A stretch of DNA of 64,000 nucleotides, from the NCBI GenBank assembly GCA_041398665.1, contig JAWKUH010000023.1:24063-88062 (forward strand), given 5' to 3'. The DNA is from Rohdeia sp041398665. Lineage in GTDB: Bacteria > Planctomycetota > UBA1135 > GCA-002686595. The notes under the pieces were generated by a model. That model searched no databases. It saw nothing but the letters and a program-made list of their open reading frames with translations, and was not told the origin of the DNA. Positions 8,336 to 17,646 of this stretch are shown here, piece by piece. Made by a program: the position numbers and the translations under genes. Within the stretch, counting starts at the first letter, position 1, and each line of letters starts with the position of its first letter.

Positions 8336-9379
8336 ATGGCGGTGCGGGTCGGCGTCAACGGGTTCGGCCGGATGGGGCGGCTCGTCGCGCGCGTCGCGGC
8401 GACGCGGCCCGAGCTCGGGCTCGAACTCGTCGCGGTCGACGAGCCTGCGGCGGGGCCCGAGGGGATGGCGGTCCTGCTCGAGTTCGACTCGGTCCAGGGG
8501 CGGTTCCATCTGCCGTGTCGCGCCGACGGCGACGCCCTTCGGATCGGCGACGCGCGCGTCGCGTGGTGCGCGGAGGAGGGGATCGCCCCCTTCGCCGACC
8601 ACGGCGTCGACGTCGTCCTCGAGTGCAGCGGCAGGCGCAGGAAGCCGGAGCTCCTGCAGCCCTTCCTCGACGCAGGCATCGCCCGCGTCGTCGTCTCCGC
8701 GCCCGTCTCGGGCGACGTGCCGAACGTCGTCGTCGGCGTCAACGAGGACGCGTTCGATCTCGGCGCCGCTCCGCTGCTCAGCGCCGCGTCGTGCACGACG
8801 AACTGCCTCGCGCCGGTCGTGCGCGTGCTCCACGACGCGATCGGGATCGAGCGCGGCCTCGTGACGACGATCCACGACCCGACGAACACACAGCGCGTCG
8901 TCGACGCGGCGCACGACGACCCGCGGCGCGCGCGTGCGAGCGGCGTCAACCTCGTGCCGACGAGCACCAACTCGGCGCACGCCGTGACGCGCATCGTGCC
9001 CGAGCTCGCGGGTCGACTCGACTCGATCGCCGTCCGCGCGCCCGTGCTCAACGCCTCCCTCGTCGACGCCGTGTTCGACGTCGAGCGGCCGACGACGGTC
9101 GGCGAGGTGAACCGCGCACTCGAGATCGCCGCGCGCTCGGCGCGGCTCCGCGGCGTGCTCGGTTACGAGACGCGCCCGCTCGTCTCGAGCGACTTCGCGC
9201 GGGACCCTCGGAGTGCGATCGTCGACGCACTCTCGACCCGCGTCACCGACGGTACCCTCGTCAAGGTGCTGGCCTGGTACGACAACGAGTGGGGCTACGT
9301 GAACCGGATGGCCGAGCTCGCCGCGCTGGCGTCGGGCGTCGACCCGGCCGTCGTCGCGAGCGGCAGGGCCCGCGCGTGA
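8336..9379 (+). CDS. gap: Glyceraldehyde-3-phosphate dehydrogenase, ArsJ-associated type
   Basis: 347 aa from the ATG at 8336 (MAVRVGVNGFGRMGR); an in-frame ATG at 8327 is possible. The Rossmann fold glycine motif is at the start, the catalytic Cys is in SAASCTTNCLAP, and the partner His in TTIHDPTNTQ. The C-terminal WYDNEWGYVNRM is typical. In the ArsJ pathway a dedicated GAPDH uses arsenate in place of phosphate and makes 1-arseno-3-phosphoglycerate. The GTGA overlap with arsJ supports that role over glycolysis. No arsR-like regulator is visible next to it. Confidence 0.9.
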   Translation: MAVRVGVNGFGRMGRLVARVAATRPELGLELVAVDEPAAGPEGMAVLLEFDSVQGRFHLPCRADGDALRIGDARVAWCAEEGIAPFADHGVDVVLECSGRRRKPELLQPFLDAGIARVVVSAPVSGDVPNVVVGVNEDAFDLGAAPLLSAASCTTNCLAPVVRVLHDAIGIERGLVTTIHDPTNTQRVVDAAHDDPRRARASGVNLVPTSTNSAHAVTRIVPELAGRLDSIAVRAPVLNASLVDAVFDVERPTTVGEVNRALEIAARSARLRGVLGYETRPLVSSDFARDPRSAIVDALSTRVTDGTLVKVLAWYDNEWGYVNRMAELAALASGVDPAVVASGRARA

Positions 9380-10596
9380 ACGCCGGAGCTGCCTCGCACC
9401 GCGACTACGCCGTCGTCACCGGCGCGTACTGGACGTACACGTTGACGGACGGGGCGATCCGCACGCTCGTCCTGTTCCACCTCGAGCGGCTCGGGTACGT
9501 ACCGCTCGAGATCGTCGGGCTGTTCCTCGCGTACGAGCTGCTCGGCGTCGTCACCAACCTCGTCGCCGGGCGCGTCGCGACGCGCTTCGGACTCCGGTCG
9601 ACGCTGCTCGCCGGACTCGCGCTCCAGACCGCGACCTGCGCGGCGTTCGCCCTCGCGGCGCATCCCGTCACGCTCGTCGTGCTCGCGCTCGGACAGGGCG
9701 CGTGCGGCGTGTCGAAGGACCTCGTCAAGACGAGCGCGAAGACCTGGGTCAAGCTCGTCGTGCGCGAGGGCGACCGCAGCGGACTCATGCGGCTCGTGAG
9801 TCTGCTCACCGGTTCGAAGAACGCGCTCAAGGGCGTGGGCTTCCTGCTCGGCGGCGCCCTGCTCACGGGCGTCGGTTTCGCCGCGGCCTGCGCCGGCATG
9901 GCGGCCGCGCTCGCCCTCGCACTCGTCCTCTCCGCGACGCTGTTGCCGAGCCGCGCGGGCCGCGCCGCGTCGCCGCACCTCGTGCGCTTCTTCTCGCGCG
10001 ACACGCGGCTCAACTGGCTCTCCGCCGCGCGCCTCTTCCTGTTCGCCTCGCGCGACGCGTGGTTCGTGCTCGCGCTGCCGTTCTTCCTGCGCGCGGAGGA
10101 GGGCTGGAGCGTCGTCGCGGTCTCGACCTTCCTCGCGCTCTGGACGATCGGCTACGGCGTCGTGCAGGCCGCGGCGCCGCGCTTCGTCGGACGCGATCCG
10201 GACGCGCGCCGGCTCCTCGTGTGGGGCGCCACGCTCGCGCTCCCGCTCGCGGCCGTCGTCGCCGCTCTCGAGCTCGCGGCGAGCCCGGGCCCCTGGCTCG
10301 TCGTCGCGCTCGCCGTGTTCGGGGCGCTCTTCGCGGCGAACAGCGCGATCCACAGCTTCCTCGTCGTCCACTTCGCCGAGCGCGAACGCGCCGCGAGCGA
10401 CGTCGGCTTCTACTACGCGTCGAACGCGGCGGGCCGCTGTCTCGGGACGTTCCTCTCGGGTGCGCTGCACCAGGCCTTCGGCGGCGGTTCGTCGGGACTC
10501 GTCGCCTGCATCGGTGCGGCCGGAGGTCTCACCGTGCTCGCGCTCGCGTGCAGCGTCCCGCTCGTCGCCGCCGAGCGCCGCGCGACGCCGGCCTGA
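9376..10596 (+). CDS. arsJ: ArsJ-type MFS transporter (organoarsenical efflux)
   Basis: 406 aa, GTG start overlapping the GAPDH stop. About 12 hydrophobic helices. The N-terminus DYAVVTGAYWTYTLTDGAIRTLVLFHLERLGY and YELLGVVTNLVAGRVATRFGL match what I know of ArsJ, including the TLTDGA stretch. ArsJ exports 1-arseno-3-phosphoglycerate, which then hydrolyses outside and releases arsenate. Assignment rests on sequence pattern plus the coupled gap gene. Confidence 0.88.
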   Translation: MNAGAASHRDYAVVTGAYWTYTLTDGAIRTLVLFHLERLGYVPLEIVGLFLAYELLGVVTNLVAGRVATRFGLRSTLLAGLALQTATCAAFALAAHPVTLVVLALGQGACGVSKDLVKTSAKTWVKLVVREGDRSGLMRLVSLLTGSKNALKGVGFLLGGALLTGVGFAAACAGMAAALALALVLSATLLPSRAGRAASPHLVRFFSRDTRLNWLSAARLFLFASRDAWFVLALPFFLRAEEGWSVVAVSTFLALWTIGYGVVQAAAPRFVGRDPDARRLLVWGATLALPLAAVVAALELAASPGPWLVVALAVFGALFAANSAIHSFLVVHFAERERAASDVGFYYASNAAGRCLGTFLSGALHQAFGGGSSGLVACIGAAGGLTVLALACSVPLVAAERRATPA

Positions 10597-10605
10597 CGCG
10601 AACGG

Positions 10606-10821
10606 CTACTCGCCGGCCTCGACGGTGTCCGAACTCGCGGCGACGTGGCTCGCCGCACCGAGCCCGAGGATCGACGCCACGAGCACGCCGCCGCCCAGCA
10701 GCAGGCTGCCGACCCACATCACGACGACGGCGACGGCCCACGCCGCGAGCAGTCCGAGCCCGAAGCGGAAGCCGGTGCGGAACGGGCGGTCGAGGACGAG
10801 CGGCTTCGCGGTGGCTGCCAT
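10606..10821 (-). CDS. Small membrane protein of unknown function
   Basis: 71 aa with a hydrophobic core at about residues 20-55 that could form one or two helices (LGLLAAWAVAVVVMWVGSLLLGG), a basic N-terminus and an acidic C-terminus. No family recognised. A TAGCGT box ends 6 nt upstream of its ATG, the same spacing as other leaderless-looking starts here, which supports it being a real gene. It ends 10 bp from the convergent arsJ. Confidence 0.6.
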   Translation of the reverse strand: MAATAKPLVLDRPFRTGFRFGLGLLAAWAVAVVVMWVGSLLLGGGVLVASILGLGAASHVAASSDTVEAGE

Positions 10822-10827
10822 GCTCGG

Positions 10828-10833
10828 ACGCTA
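10828..10833 (-). promoter_or_regulatory. Putative -10 box (TAGCGT) of the 71-aa membrane protein
   Basis: Read on the minus strand, TAGCGT is followed by 6 nt and then ATG at 10821. No Shine-Dalgarno. Leaderless-type spacing. Confidence 0.45.
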
Positions 10834-10918
10834 GCAATTCGCACCCGCCGCTCGCCGTTCGGAACCGTGCTGCGAGCGTGTTCGGTGCGCTCGTGGAACG
10901 GGGCGCCGCGCCCGCTGG

Positions 10919-10924
10919 TACCCT
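10919..10924 (+). promoter_or_regulatory. Putative -10 box (TACCCT) of the SRPBCC gene
   Basis: TACCCT is followed by 6 nt and the GTG start at 10931, with no Shine-Dalgarno. Leaderless-type spacing. Confidence 0.45.
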
Positions 10925-10930
10925 CCGCGC

Positions 10931-11581
10931 GTGCGGACCACCCTGCTGACGATCCTCGGCCTGTTCCTCGCGGCGTACGTCTACGGACTGACCCTGCCGC
11001 GGAGCACCGTGGTCGAGAAGTCGTCGGAGACGCGCGCCGATCCCGCGCGCCTGTACGAGCTGGTCGGCGATCTCGCGCGCTGGCCCGAGTGGTCGCCCGC
11101 CTTCAGGGAGACCGACGAGTTCGACGTCGACGTGCGGCCCGGCGAGCGCACGACCGGCGTCGGCGCGAACTGCAAGGTGCTCTTCGGTCGGCGGTCGGAG
11201 TCGGGCACGAAGTTCGAGTTCGCCGCGCTGTTCCTCGTCGCCGAGGACGACCCGAAGCACGGCGTCACGCTCGAGGTGCGACTCGGGACGCCGGACACCG
11301 ATCTCATCGGCGGGGAGGGGACGCGCGCGTGGGAGTCGATCCGCTGGGAGCCCGCCGCCGACGGCGGGACGAAGGTGACGTGGAAGCGGACCGGCGAGGA
11401 CATGGACCAGCCGCTGCTGCGACTCGTCGATCGCTTCGCGATGGCGTCGCGCGTCGAGGAGCAGGTCGTCGCCGGGCTCGACGCGCTCGTCGAGGCGGCG
11501 GAGTCGCCGTCGAAGCCCGCGGGACGTTCGGACGACCTCGCGCCGGCGCCGATCGGCGCCGCGGTGCACGACGGCGAGTAG
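10931..11581 (+). CDS. SRPBCC-fold protein with N-terminal membrane anchor
   Basis: 216 aa. Residues about 3-22 (TLLTILGLFLAAYVYGLTL) form an anchor or signal. The rest has the START/Bet v1-like pattern seen in polyketide-cyclase-type SRPBCC proteins: ADPARLYELVGDLARWPEWSPAFRE, VGANCKVLF, and a long C-terminal helix (LLRLVDRFAMASRVEEQVVAGLDALVEAAE). Such proteins bind hydrophobic ligands; no catalytic function is implied. Converges on the SbcC-like gene with a 6-bp gap. Confidence 0.8.
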   Translation: MRTTLLTILGLFLAAYVYGLTLPRSTVVEKSSETRADPARLYELVGDLARWPEWSPAFRETDEFDVDVRPGERTTGVGANCKVLFGRRSESGTKFEFAALFLVAEDDPKHGVTLEVRLGTPDTDLIGGEGTRAWESIRWEPAADGGTKVTWKRTGEDMDQPLLRLVDRFAMASRVEEQVVAGLDALVEAAESPSKPAGRSDDLAPAPIGAAVHDGE

Positions 11582-11587
11582 CGCGTC

Positions 11588-14500
11588 CTACTCCGTCGCG
11601 CCGACCGTCTCCTCGACGGCGGCCGACGCCTCGAGGTGGTCGACGAGCGCGTTCGCGAGCTGCGCCGCCTCGCCCTTCTCGAGCGTGCGTCCGTGCTTCT
11701 GCGCCTCGGCGAGACCGCGCCCGATCACGGCGGCGCGGTCGAGCGGCTCGTTCGAGTCCACGACGCCGCGCTCCTCGAGCGCCGTCGCGATCTTCTCGAG
11801 CGTCGTGTCGCGCATGGCCTTGCCGAGCAGGTCCTTGCGCTGCGTCTTGTCCTCGAGCGCGGCGAGCATCGCGCGCGCGTCGTCGCCGAAGCGCTTCGCC
11901 AGCGCCGCGAGCGGTTCGAAGTAGTCGCTCTTGACGCCGGAGGCGCGCAGGTCGGCGCGTTCGATCGGACGACCGCGGCCCACGTGCCAGGCCTCGACGA
12001 CGGCGCGTGCGACGCCGCTCGCGCCGCGAGGCGCTTCGCGAGCTTCGTCGCCGAGGGCCGCCGCCGTCGCCGCCGGTGCGTTCTCGACGACGCCGAGACG
12101 CTCGATGCCGTCCTCGACGAGGCGCCTCAGCGCCTCGCGGTCCTCGCGCAGGAGGTGGTAGACGTGCAGACGTTCCGGCGCGTCGAAGCGCCGCGGCGCG
12201 TCCGCGCGCACCGCCCGCGCCCAGTCGCTCTCGGACAGGCCCGCGGGCTCGGGCAGACGGCGGCGTTCGGGCAGCGCGGCCGCGACCTGTTCGGCCTTCG
12301 AACGCGCGAGCCCGCGCACCTCCGCGAGGTCGACGACCTGCGGCTGCGGCAGTTGCCGTTCGCGCGCGATCTGCGTCCACAGCGCGGCCTCCGCGGGGTG
12401 CGCGGAGAGGTAGACGATCTGGCGTCCCTCGCTCGCGACCTCGAGCACGGTCCCTACGAGTTCGCGCAGACGGTCGCCGTCCGCCGCGCCGAAGGCCTCG
12501 TCGAGGATCCACGGCAGCTTCTCGCCCGGCGCCTCGAGCGTCTCGGCGAACGCGAGGCGCACGGCGAGCAGGAGCTGCACGCGCGTGCCGTCCGACAGTT
12601 CGTCGAGCTCCATGCGCTTGCCGGTCTCGCCGTCGAGCGCGCACAGCCGCGACTTGAGGCCGAGCTCGATGCGGTAGCGCCCGCGGGTGAAGCGGCCGAG
12701 GAGTTCGTCCGAGCGGCGCATGACGCGCGGCGAGCTCTTCTCCTTGTGCTCCTTGCGGACGTCCTTGACGAGGTGCTGCGCGCACAGACGGACGAGTTGC
12801 TCCTCGAAGAGTTCGCGCGCCTCGCGCTCCTTCGTGTCGCGCTCCGTCGCCGCGGCCTGCCAGGGGTCGTCGGCGCGCGCCTGCTCGACGCGCGTGCGGA
12901 TGGCGGCGATGTTCTCGGAGAGCTCCTCGCGCTTCTTCGCGCGCTGTTCCTCGCGCTCGAGCCTGCGGTCGAGCTCCTCGTCGCTGAGGTCGGCGAGGTG
13001 TTTCGCCTCCTCGAGCCGGGCGAGCGCCTCGCGCTGCGTCCCGACGAGTTCGTGGCGTTCGCTGCGCTGACGCTCGTACGCGTCGCGCTGCGCGAGCAAC
13101 GCCTCAGCACCGCCGAGGTCGCCGGGCTCGAGCCGCAGGCGTGCGAACGCCTCGGCTCGGCGAGTCCGCGCGCGCTCCGCCTCCGTCGCGGCCGCGTCGG
13201 CGTCGCGCGTGTCGGACTCGGTGCGGGCCTGCGCGCGGCGGCGTTCCTCGAGCGAGCGCTCGGCCGTCTCGAGTCGCGCCTGGGCGGCGGCGACGTCGGC
13301 GGGCGGCGAACCGAGACCGAGCGCCTCCGCGACGCCGGCCAGCGCCTCCTCGCGGCGGCGCTCGACCTCGGCGACGCGCGAGTCCTGTCCGTCCCGGTCC
13401 TCGAGCAGCTTGCGCAGCTTCTCGCGCACCGAGAAGGACTCGAGGAGCGTCGCGGACGGCGTGTCCGCCGCGAGTCCGAGGTTGGCGCGCAACTGCGCGC
13501 CGCGCGCCGTGAGTTCGTCGAGCTTCTTCACGAGCTCGTCGCGCTGCACGCGCAGCGTCAATCGGTCGCGTCCGTCCGTGGCGAGCGCGCGACCGAGCCA
13601 GCCGAGCCCGAACCCGCCGAGCGCGGCGAACCAGACGTCGACGGTGACGGCGAGCGCCGCGCCGACCGCCGTCAGGATCGCGCCGAAGGCGACGTGGCGA
13701 CCGCGCGAGGCGAGTGCGCTCGAGCCGGCGACGACGCCGAGTCGGCGCTCGACCTCGTCGAGCTGACCGCGCGTCGACGCCTCGTTGCGTGCGAGCACCT
13801 CGACCTCGCCGAGCGACTCCGGCGTCGGCAGGTGCGTTCCGTTCGAGAGTCCGCTCGCACGTCGGGCGGCGGCGAGCGCGGCCTCCGCACGCGCGAGGTC
13901 CTCGCGCGCCTGTGCCGCGCGGTCGTCGGCGCGCCGCGCGTTCTCGAGGCGTTCGCGCGCGGTGCGCACGCCTTCCTCGTCGACGCCGCCGGCGAGGCGC
14001 GCCGACGCCGCGGACGACTCGCGTGCGGCGCGCTGCGCGTCGGTCGCGCGCGACTCGGCGGTGTGCCACTCGCTCTCGACGCGCTCGAGCTCCTTCAGGC
14101 TGTCGGCCCGTGCGTGTTCCAGTTCGGCCGGGAACGCTGCGAGGCGCGCCTCGGCGGCCGCGAGTTCGCGACGGGCGCGCGCAGCCTCCTTGGCGTTGCG
14201 CAGTCGCACCGCGGTCAGTTCGGCCTCGTGCGCCTCGCGGCGCTGCCGCTCGAGGCTCTCGACGCTCTCCTCCTCGCGTGCGAGCGCATCGAGCTCGCGC
14301 ACCGCGCGTTCGACGGCGCGCCGTGCCTCGCGGACCTGCTTGCCGAGCTCGGACCCGACGCGGCTCGAGACCTTGTGCTCCTCCTCGACCGCGTCGAGGT
14401 CGTAGCCGCCCGCCACCCGTCGCGCGAGTTCGCGTCCGAAGTCGTCGTGTCCCTCCGTGCGCCACAGGCTGCGCGCGGGGAGGTGGAAGGCGTGCGCGCG

Positions 14501-14794
14501 ACCCTCCGCCGGGTCGGCGAGTCGGTCGCCGCCCTCGCGACGCCACGCGAGCGAACCGTCGACGAAGCTCGACTCGAAGCGGTCGTCACCGTGCTCGACG
14601 ACGGCGGTCGCTCGACCCTCCTCGAGTTCGCGCGCCTTCTCGGGGAACAGGAGCGCGGCGATCGTGAGGCCCGTGCGGCTCTTCCCCGAACCGTTCGGTC
14701 CGACGACGAGCACGGCGCCGCGCCCCAACGCGTCGATCTCGAACGGGCGGTCGATGCCGGGGATCCGGTCGACCTGGAGCGAGCGGACCCTCAC
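11588..14794 (-). CDS. SbcC/RecF-like SMC-type ATPase with C-terminal extension
   Basis: 1068 aa; GTG start overlaps the stop of the metallophosphoesterase gene. Walker A is at residues 32-39 (GPNGSGKS). Residues about 150-700 are Arg/Glu/Ala-rich coiled coil interrupted by a hydrophobic stretch (HVAFGAILTAVGAALAVTVDVWFAALGGF) as in YhaN-like members. Signature LSDGTRVQLLLAVRLAF and Walker B LPWILDEAFGAAD lie near residues 730-770, and IVYLSAHP near 800. About 230 residues follow the ATPase head, an uncommon extension with no fold I recognise. Predicted partner of the SbcD-like nuclease in processing DNA ends or hairpins. Confidence 0.88.
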   Translation of the reverse strand: MRVRSLQVDRIPGIDRPFEIDALGRGAVLVVGPNGSGKSRTGLTIAALLFPEKARELEEGRATAVVEHGDDRFESSFVDGSLAWRREGGDRLADPAEGRAHAFHLPARSLWRTEGHDDFGRELARRVAGGYDLDAVEEEHKVSSRVGSELGKQVREARRAVERAVRELDALAREEESVESLERQRREAHEAELTAVRLRNAKEAARARRELAAAEARLAAFPAELEHARADSLKELERVESEWHTAESRATDAQRAARESSAASARLAGGVDEEGVRTARERLENARRADDRAAQAREDLARAEAALAAARRASGLSNGTHLPTPESLGEVEVLARNEASTRGQLDEVERRLGVVAGSSALASRGRHVAFGAILTAVGAALAVTVDVWFAALGGFGLGWLGRALATDGRDRLTLRVQRDELVKKLDELTARGAQLRANLGLAADTPSATLLESFSVREKLRKLLEDRDGQDSRVAEVERRREEALAGVAEALGLGSPPADVAAAQARLETAERSLEERRRAQARTESDTRDADAAATEAERARTRRAEAFARLRLEPGDLGGAEALLAQRDAYERQRSERHELVGTQREALARLEEAKHLADLSDEELDRRLEREEQRAKKREELSENIAAIRTRVEQARADDPWQAAATERDTKEREARELFEEQLVRLCAQHLVKDVRKEHKEKSSPRVMRRSDELLGRFTRGRYRIELGLKSRLCALDGETGKRMELDELSDGTRVQLLLAVRLAFAETLEAPGEKLPWILDEAFGAADGDRLRELVGTVLEVASEGRQIVYLSAHPAEAALWTQIARERQLPQPQVVDLAEVRGLARSKAEQVAAALPERRRLPEPAGLSESDWARAVRADAPRRFDAPERLHVYHLLREDREALRRLVEDGIERLGVVENAPAATAAALGDEAREAPRGASGVARAVVEAWHVGRGRPIERADLRASGVKSDYFEPLAALAKRFGDDARAMLAALEDKTQRKDLLGKAMRDTTLEKIATALEERGVVDSNEPLDRAAVIGRGLAEAQKHGRTLEKGEAAQLANALVDHLEASAAVEETVGATE

Positions 14795-16110
14795 TCCTCG
14801 ACCTCGCCGTCGTCGTCGTCCGATTCGTCCGCGGGGCCCGGCGCGACCGCCGTCGCGGGTCGGTTCTCGACCTGCGCGACCAGCGCGGCGACGAGGTCGC
14901 TCCCCGCGCGGCGCAGGCACTGTTCGAGGAGCGCGTCGTCGACCTCGAGGTCCTTGAGGCCGAGGCGGTCCGCGATGCGCGTCCACTCGCGCTGCAGCGA
15001 CTTGCGCGCGCGGCCGAGGACCTCGTCGCGTCCGTCGCCGCCGCCCTCGAGCGCCAGCATCCGATGCGCCACGAGGCCGGGGTAGTCGTCGCGCTCGGAG
15101 CGCGCCGCGAGGTCCACCGCGGGGGCGGTCGCGTCGCTGATCTTGTCGAGGAAGATCGTCGTGCCCGCGCCGGTGTGCTCGAACGGCGCGGAGCGCAGCT
15201 CGTCGAGCGCGCGCGCGAGTTCCTGGGGCGCGGCGACCTCGCCGACGAGCCGGACCCTCAGTCCGACCGAGGTCGCGGCGTCCTCGGCGCCGGAGAGTTC
15301 CGCCTCGAGCTCGCGCATCGTGCGCGTCAACGCGCCGAGGAGGTCGCCGTCCGCGAGTTCGACGTCGCGGTGCTCGAACCGCAGCGGCGCGAGCGGGACC
15401 TGCTCGAAGCGCAGCTTGCCGCCGTCGACCTCGAGGACCCACGGACCGTGCGGACCGGTCTCGCTCGGGTCCAGTGCGACCACGGAGCCGAGGTAGCCGC
15501 GCGGCTTCGCCGCCGAGAGGGCGCTCGGTGCGTGCACGTGTCCGAGCAACCACGCGTCGGCGTCCGCCGCCTCGAGCTCGCCGCTCGTGATCGGCGCGTA
15601 GCGACTGCCCGACACGTCGAGGTCGGCGTGCAGCAGTCCGACGCGCAGCGCCGAACCCTGGGCTCGCCGCGGCAGCTCGCCGAGCGGCGACTCGTCGTGG
15701 TGGCGTTCGGGGAACGACCAGCCGACGACGCGGACCGGATCGGGAGCGTCGAGCGCGACCTCCTCCCAACGCCCGCCGCGACCGAGGAGCACGAAGGAGG
15801 GGATGAGGTCCGCGAGACGCGGCAGCGCCTGCACGTCGTGGTTGCCCGTGACGCCGATCACCTGGATGCCGGCTTCCGCGAGTCGTTCGACGCCGCGCCG
15901 CAGCGCGTCGAACGCCGCGAAGCGGTCCTCGATGCGTTCGACCACGTCGCCGGCCATGAGCACGGCGTGAACGCGGCGGCGGAGCGCGAACTCGACGCAG
16001 CGCCGCCACGCGGCGGCGGGACCGTGCTCGTCGGGGTCGGCACCGGTGGGGACCCTGCTCGGCCGGCGGCCCAGGTGCAGGTCCCCGACGCAGAGGAGGC
16101 GGGTCGTCAC
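14791..16110 (-). CDS. SbcD/Mre11-like metallophosphoesterase
   Basis: 439 aa from a GTG (VTTRLLCVGDLHLG). The calcineurin-like metal motifs appear in order: GDLHLG, AGDVVE, TGNHDV, LLHADLD and GHVHAP, all in the first 220 residues. The C-terminal half is an acidic capping region ending with a DDDDGEVEE tail. The family gives Mn2+-dependent DNA exonuclease/endonuclease activity with its ATPase partner, here the overlapping downstream gene. Cytoplasmic. Confidence 0.9.
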   Translation of the reverse strand: MTTRLLCVGDLHLGRRPSRVPTGADPDEHGPAAAWRRCVEFALRRRVHAVLMAGDVVERIEDRFAAFDALRRGVERLAEAGIQVIGVTGNHDVQALPRLADLIPSFVLLGRGGRWEEVALDAPDPVRVVGWSFPERHHDESPLGELPRRAQGSALRVGLLHADLDVSGSRYAPITSGELEAADADAWLLGHVHAPSALSAAKPRGYLGSVVALDPSETGPHGPWVLEVDGGKLRFEQVPLAPLRFEHRDVELADGDLLGALTRTMRELEAELSGAEDAATSVGLRVRLVGEVAAPQELARALDELRSAPFEHTGAGTTIFLDKISDATAPAVDLAARSERDDYPGLVAHRMLALEGGGDGRDEVLGRARKSLQREWTRIADRLGLKDLEVDDALLEQCLRRAGSDLVAALVAQVENRPATAVAPGPADESDDDDGEVEE

Positions 16111-16369
16111 GGGGGTCGGGGAATGGAACACGGGCGCGGCGCGTGTGCAAGCGTCGCGCGCCGTCCCCGCGTCGGTCGGCGGCGCTCGACCGCTCCACCG
16201 AGGAAAAGGGGCTGGGGGGCTCGCACGGGCGGCCCGTCGTCGCGTAGACACGTGCCACGCCCGGCGAGCTCGCGGTACGGGTCGAACAAGAGCGGAGCGC
16301 GCGGCGCTCCGAGCCCAGGGACGCCGCGGCGCACACGAGCGCCGCGCGTCGAGAACACGAGAAGACCCC

Positions 16370-17467
16370 ATGTTGCAGCGCGCGATCGGCCTGACCGCCG
16401 TCTCCATCCCCGCCCTCCTCGGCCTCGAACGGGCCGTCCTCCTCCCCGCGACGACGGCGAGCGCCGCAGCGGGAGATCGCCTCGAGCGCCGCGTCGCGGA
16501 CGGCGAGTCCCGGACGCGGACCTTCGCTCTCGACCGCGAGATGGAGGTCACGGACTTCCGCCTCGTCTTCAACGGCGAGGAGATCGATCCCTCGATGTTC
16601 GGCGGCGGCGACATGGACGCGACGACCACCGACTCGATCCGTCTCGAGATGACGGACAAGGTCGAGAAGGGGACCGACGACGGTCGGCAGGCGAAGTTCG
16701 TGCGCACCTACACGACGCTCGAGGGTCGCAACGAACTCAGCGGCGGCATGTTCGAGGCCATGGGCGAGGGCGGCGGCGAGACCGACCTCGCGAGCGACCT
16801 CGAGGGACTCGACGTCGTCTTCACGCTCGACCGCGAGTCCGGCGAGTACACCGCCGCCTTCCCCGAGGACAGCGACGCCGACACGGAGCTGCTCGAGGAC
16901 CTCGAGGGCGACCTCGACTTCGCCGCGCTGCTGCCCGACCGCGAGGTCGCGGTCGACGACGAGTGGGAGCTCCCGCTCGAGCTCTTCGTCGAACTGACGG
17001 AGCCCGGCGGCGACCTCAAGCTCACGCCGCCCGACGACGAGGGTGCCGAGGACGTCGAGAACCCGCTCGAGAACACCGACGACGAACCGACCTACGACGG
17101 AACGTTCAAGGCGCGGCTGCGCGGCTTCCGCGAGGAGGACGGCGTGCGCTACGCGGACGTCGACCTCGAGTTCGAGATCTCGAGCGAGCTCGAGGTGACC
17201 GACGCGCTCGACCCGATGACCCAGGACTCGCCCATGGGCGAGATGACGATCACGCCGATCGAGATCCGCGTCGAGCGCACCGCCGAGGGCAAGGGCCACT
17301 TCGTGTGGAACGTCACGCGCGGCTGCGTCCGCTCCGTCCACATCGAGGCGGACCTGACCGAGCTCAACTACAACGCGGTCGAGATCGACCTCGGCGGCGA
17401 GGTCATGGAGCAGTCCCAGGAGATCACCTCCGAGGGCTCGATGACCTGCGACCTCACCGTGGAGTGA
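16370..17467 (+). CDS. Exported acidic protein, paralogue 1 of a tandem pair
   Basis: 365 aa. Signal peptide about residues 1-33 (LTAVSIPALLGLERAVLLPATTASAAA). The mature protein is very acidic with motifs shared with the next gene: VVFTLDRESGEYTAAFPEDSDADTELLEDLE, FAALLPDREVAVDDEWELPLELF, and a C-terminal block beginning EGKGHFVWNVTRG. No family recognised; the shared W-P-L-F and EGKG...W patterns define a small family seen here twice. Upstream, 16111-16369 is the divergent promoter region shared with the nuclease pair. A strong hairpin follows. Confidence 0.8.
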   Translation: MLQRAIGLTAVSIPALLGLERAVLLPATTASAAAGDRLERRVADGESRTRTFALDREMEVTDFRLVFNGEEIDPSMFGGGDMDATTTDSIRLEMTDKVEKGTDDGRQAKFVRTYTTLEGRNELSGGMFEAMGEGGGETDLASDLEGLDVVFTLDRESGEYTAAFPEDSDADTELLEDLEGDLDFAALLPDREVAVDDEWELPLELFVELTEPGGDLKLTPPDDEGAEDVENPLENTDDEPTYDGTFKARLRGFREEDGVRYADVDLEFEISSELEVTDALDPMTQDSPMGEMTITPIEIRVERTAEGKGHFVWNVTRGCVRSVHIEADLTELNYNAVEIDLGGEVMEQSQEITSEGSMTCDLTVE

Positions 17468-17515
17468 ACGGCGGGCGCGGCCCGGACGCGCCGCCGCCAC
17501 CGCTCGCGCCATCCA

Positions 17516-17547
17516 GGCCCCCGTCGGCTCCCGAGCCGGCGGGGGCC
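17516..17547 (+). terminator. Strong GC hairpin after paralogue 1
   Basis: A 15-bp stem (arms 17516-17530 and 17533-17547, one G-T wobble) with a very short loop, 49 bp after the stop codon. There is no real T-tract, so this is a probable terminator or 3'-end stabiliser, not a textbook intrinsic terminator. Confidence 0.65.
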
Positions 17548-17646
17548 TTGCCGTGGGCTGCCGTTCCCCACGGCATACTCGGCGGCACGCGCGGAGGCCC
17601 GTGGGTCCCGCGACCACCCACTCCCGTCGCGGAGGAACTCGCAGCC

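Noticed and set aside
11588..17617. A 2009-codon open minus-strand frame
   Set aside because: Only 11588-14794 has coding sense (SbcC-like). Upstream the same frame is antisense to the exported paralogue and out of frame with the nuclease gene; it stays open because GC-rich DNA has few stops.
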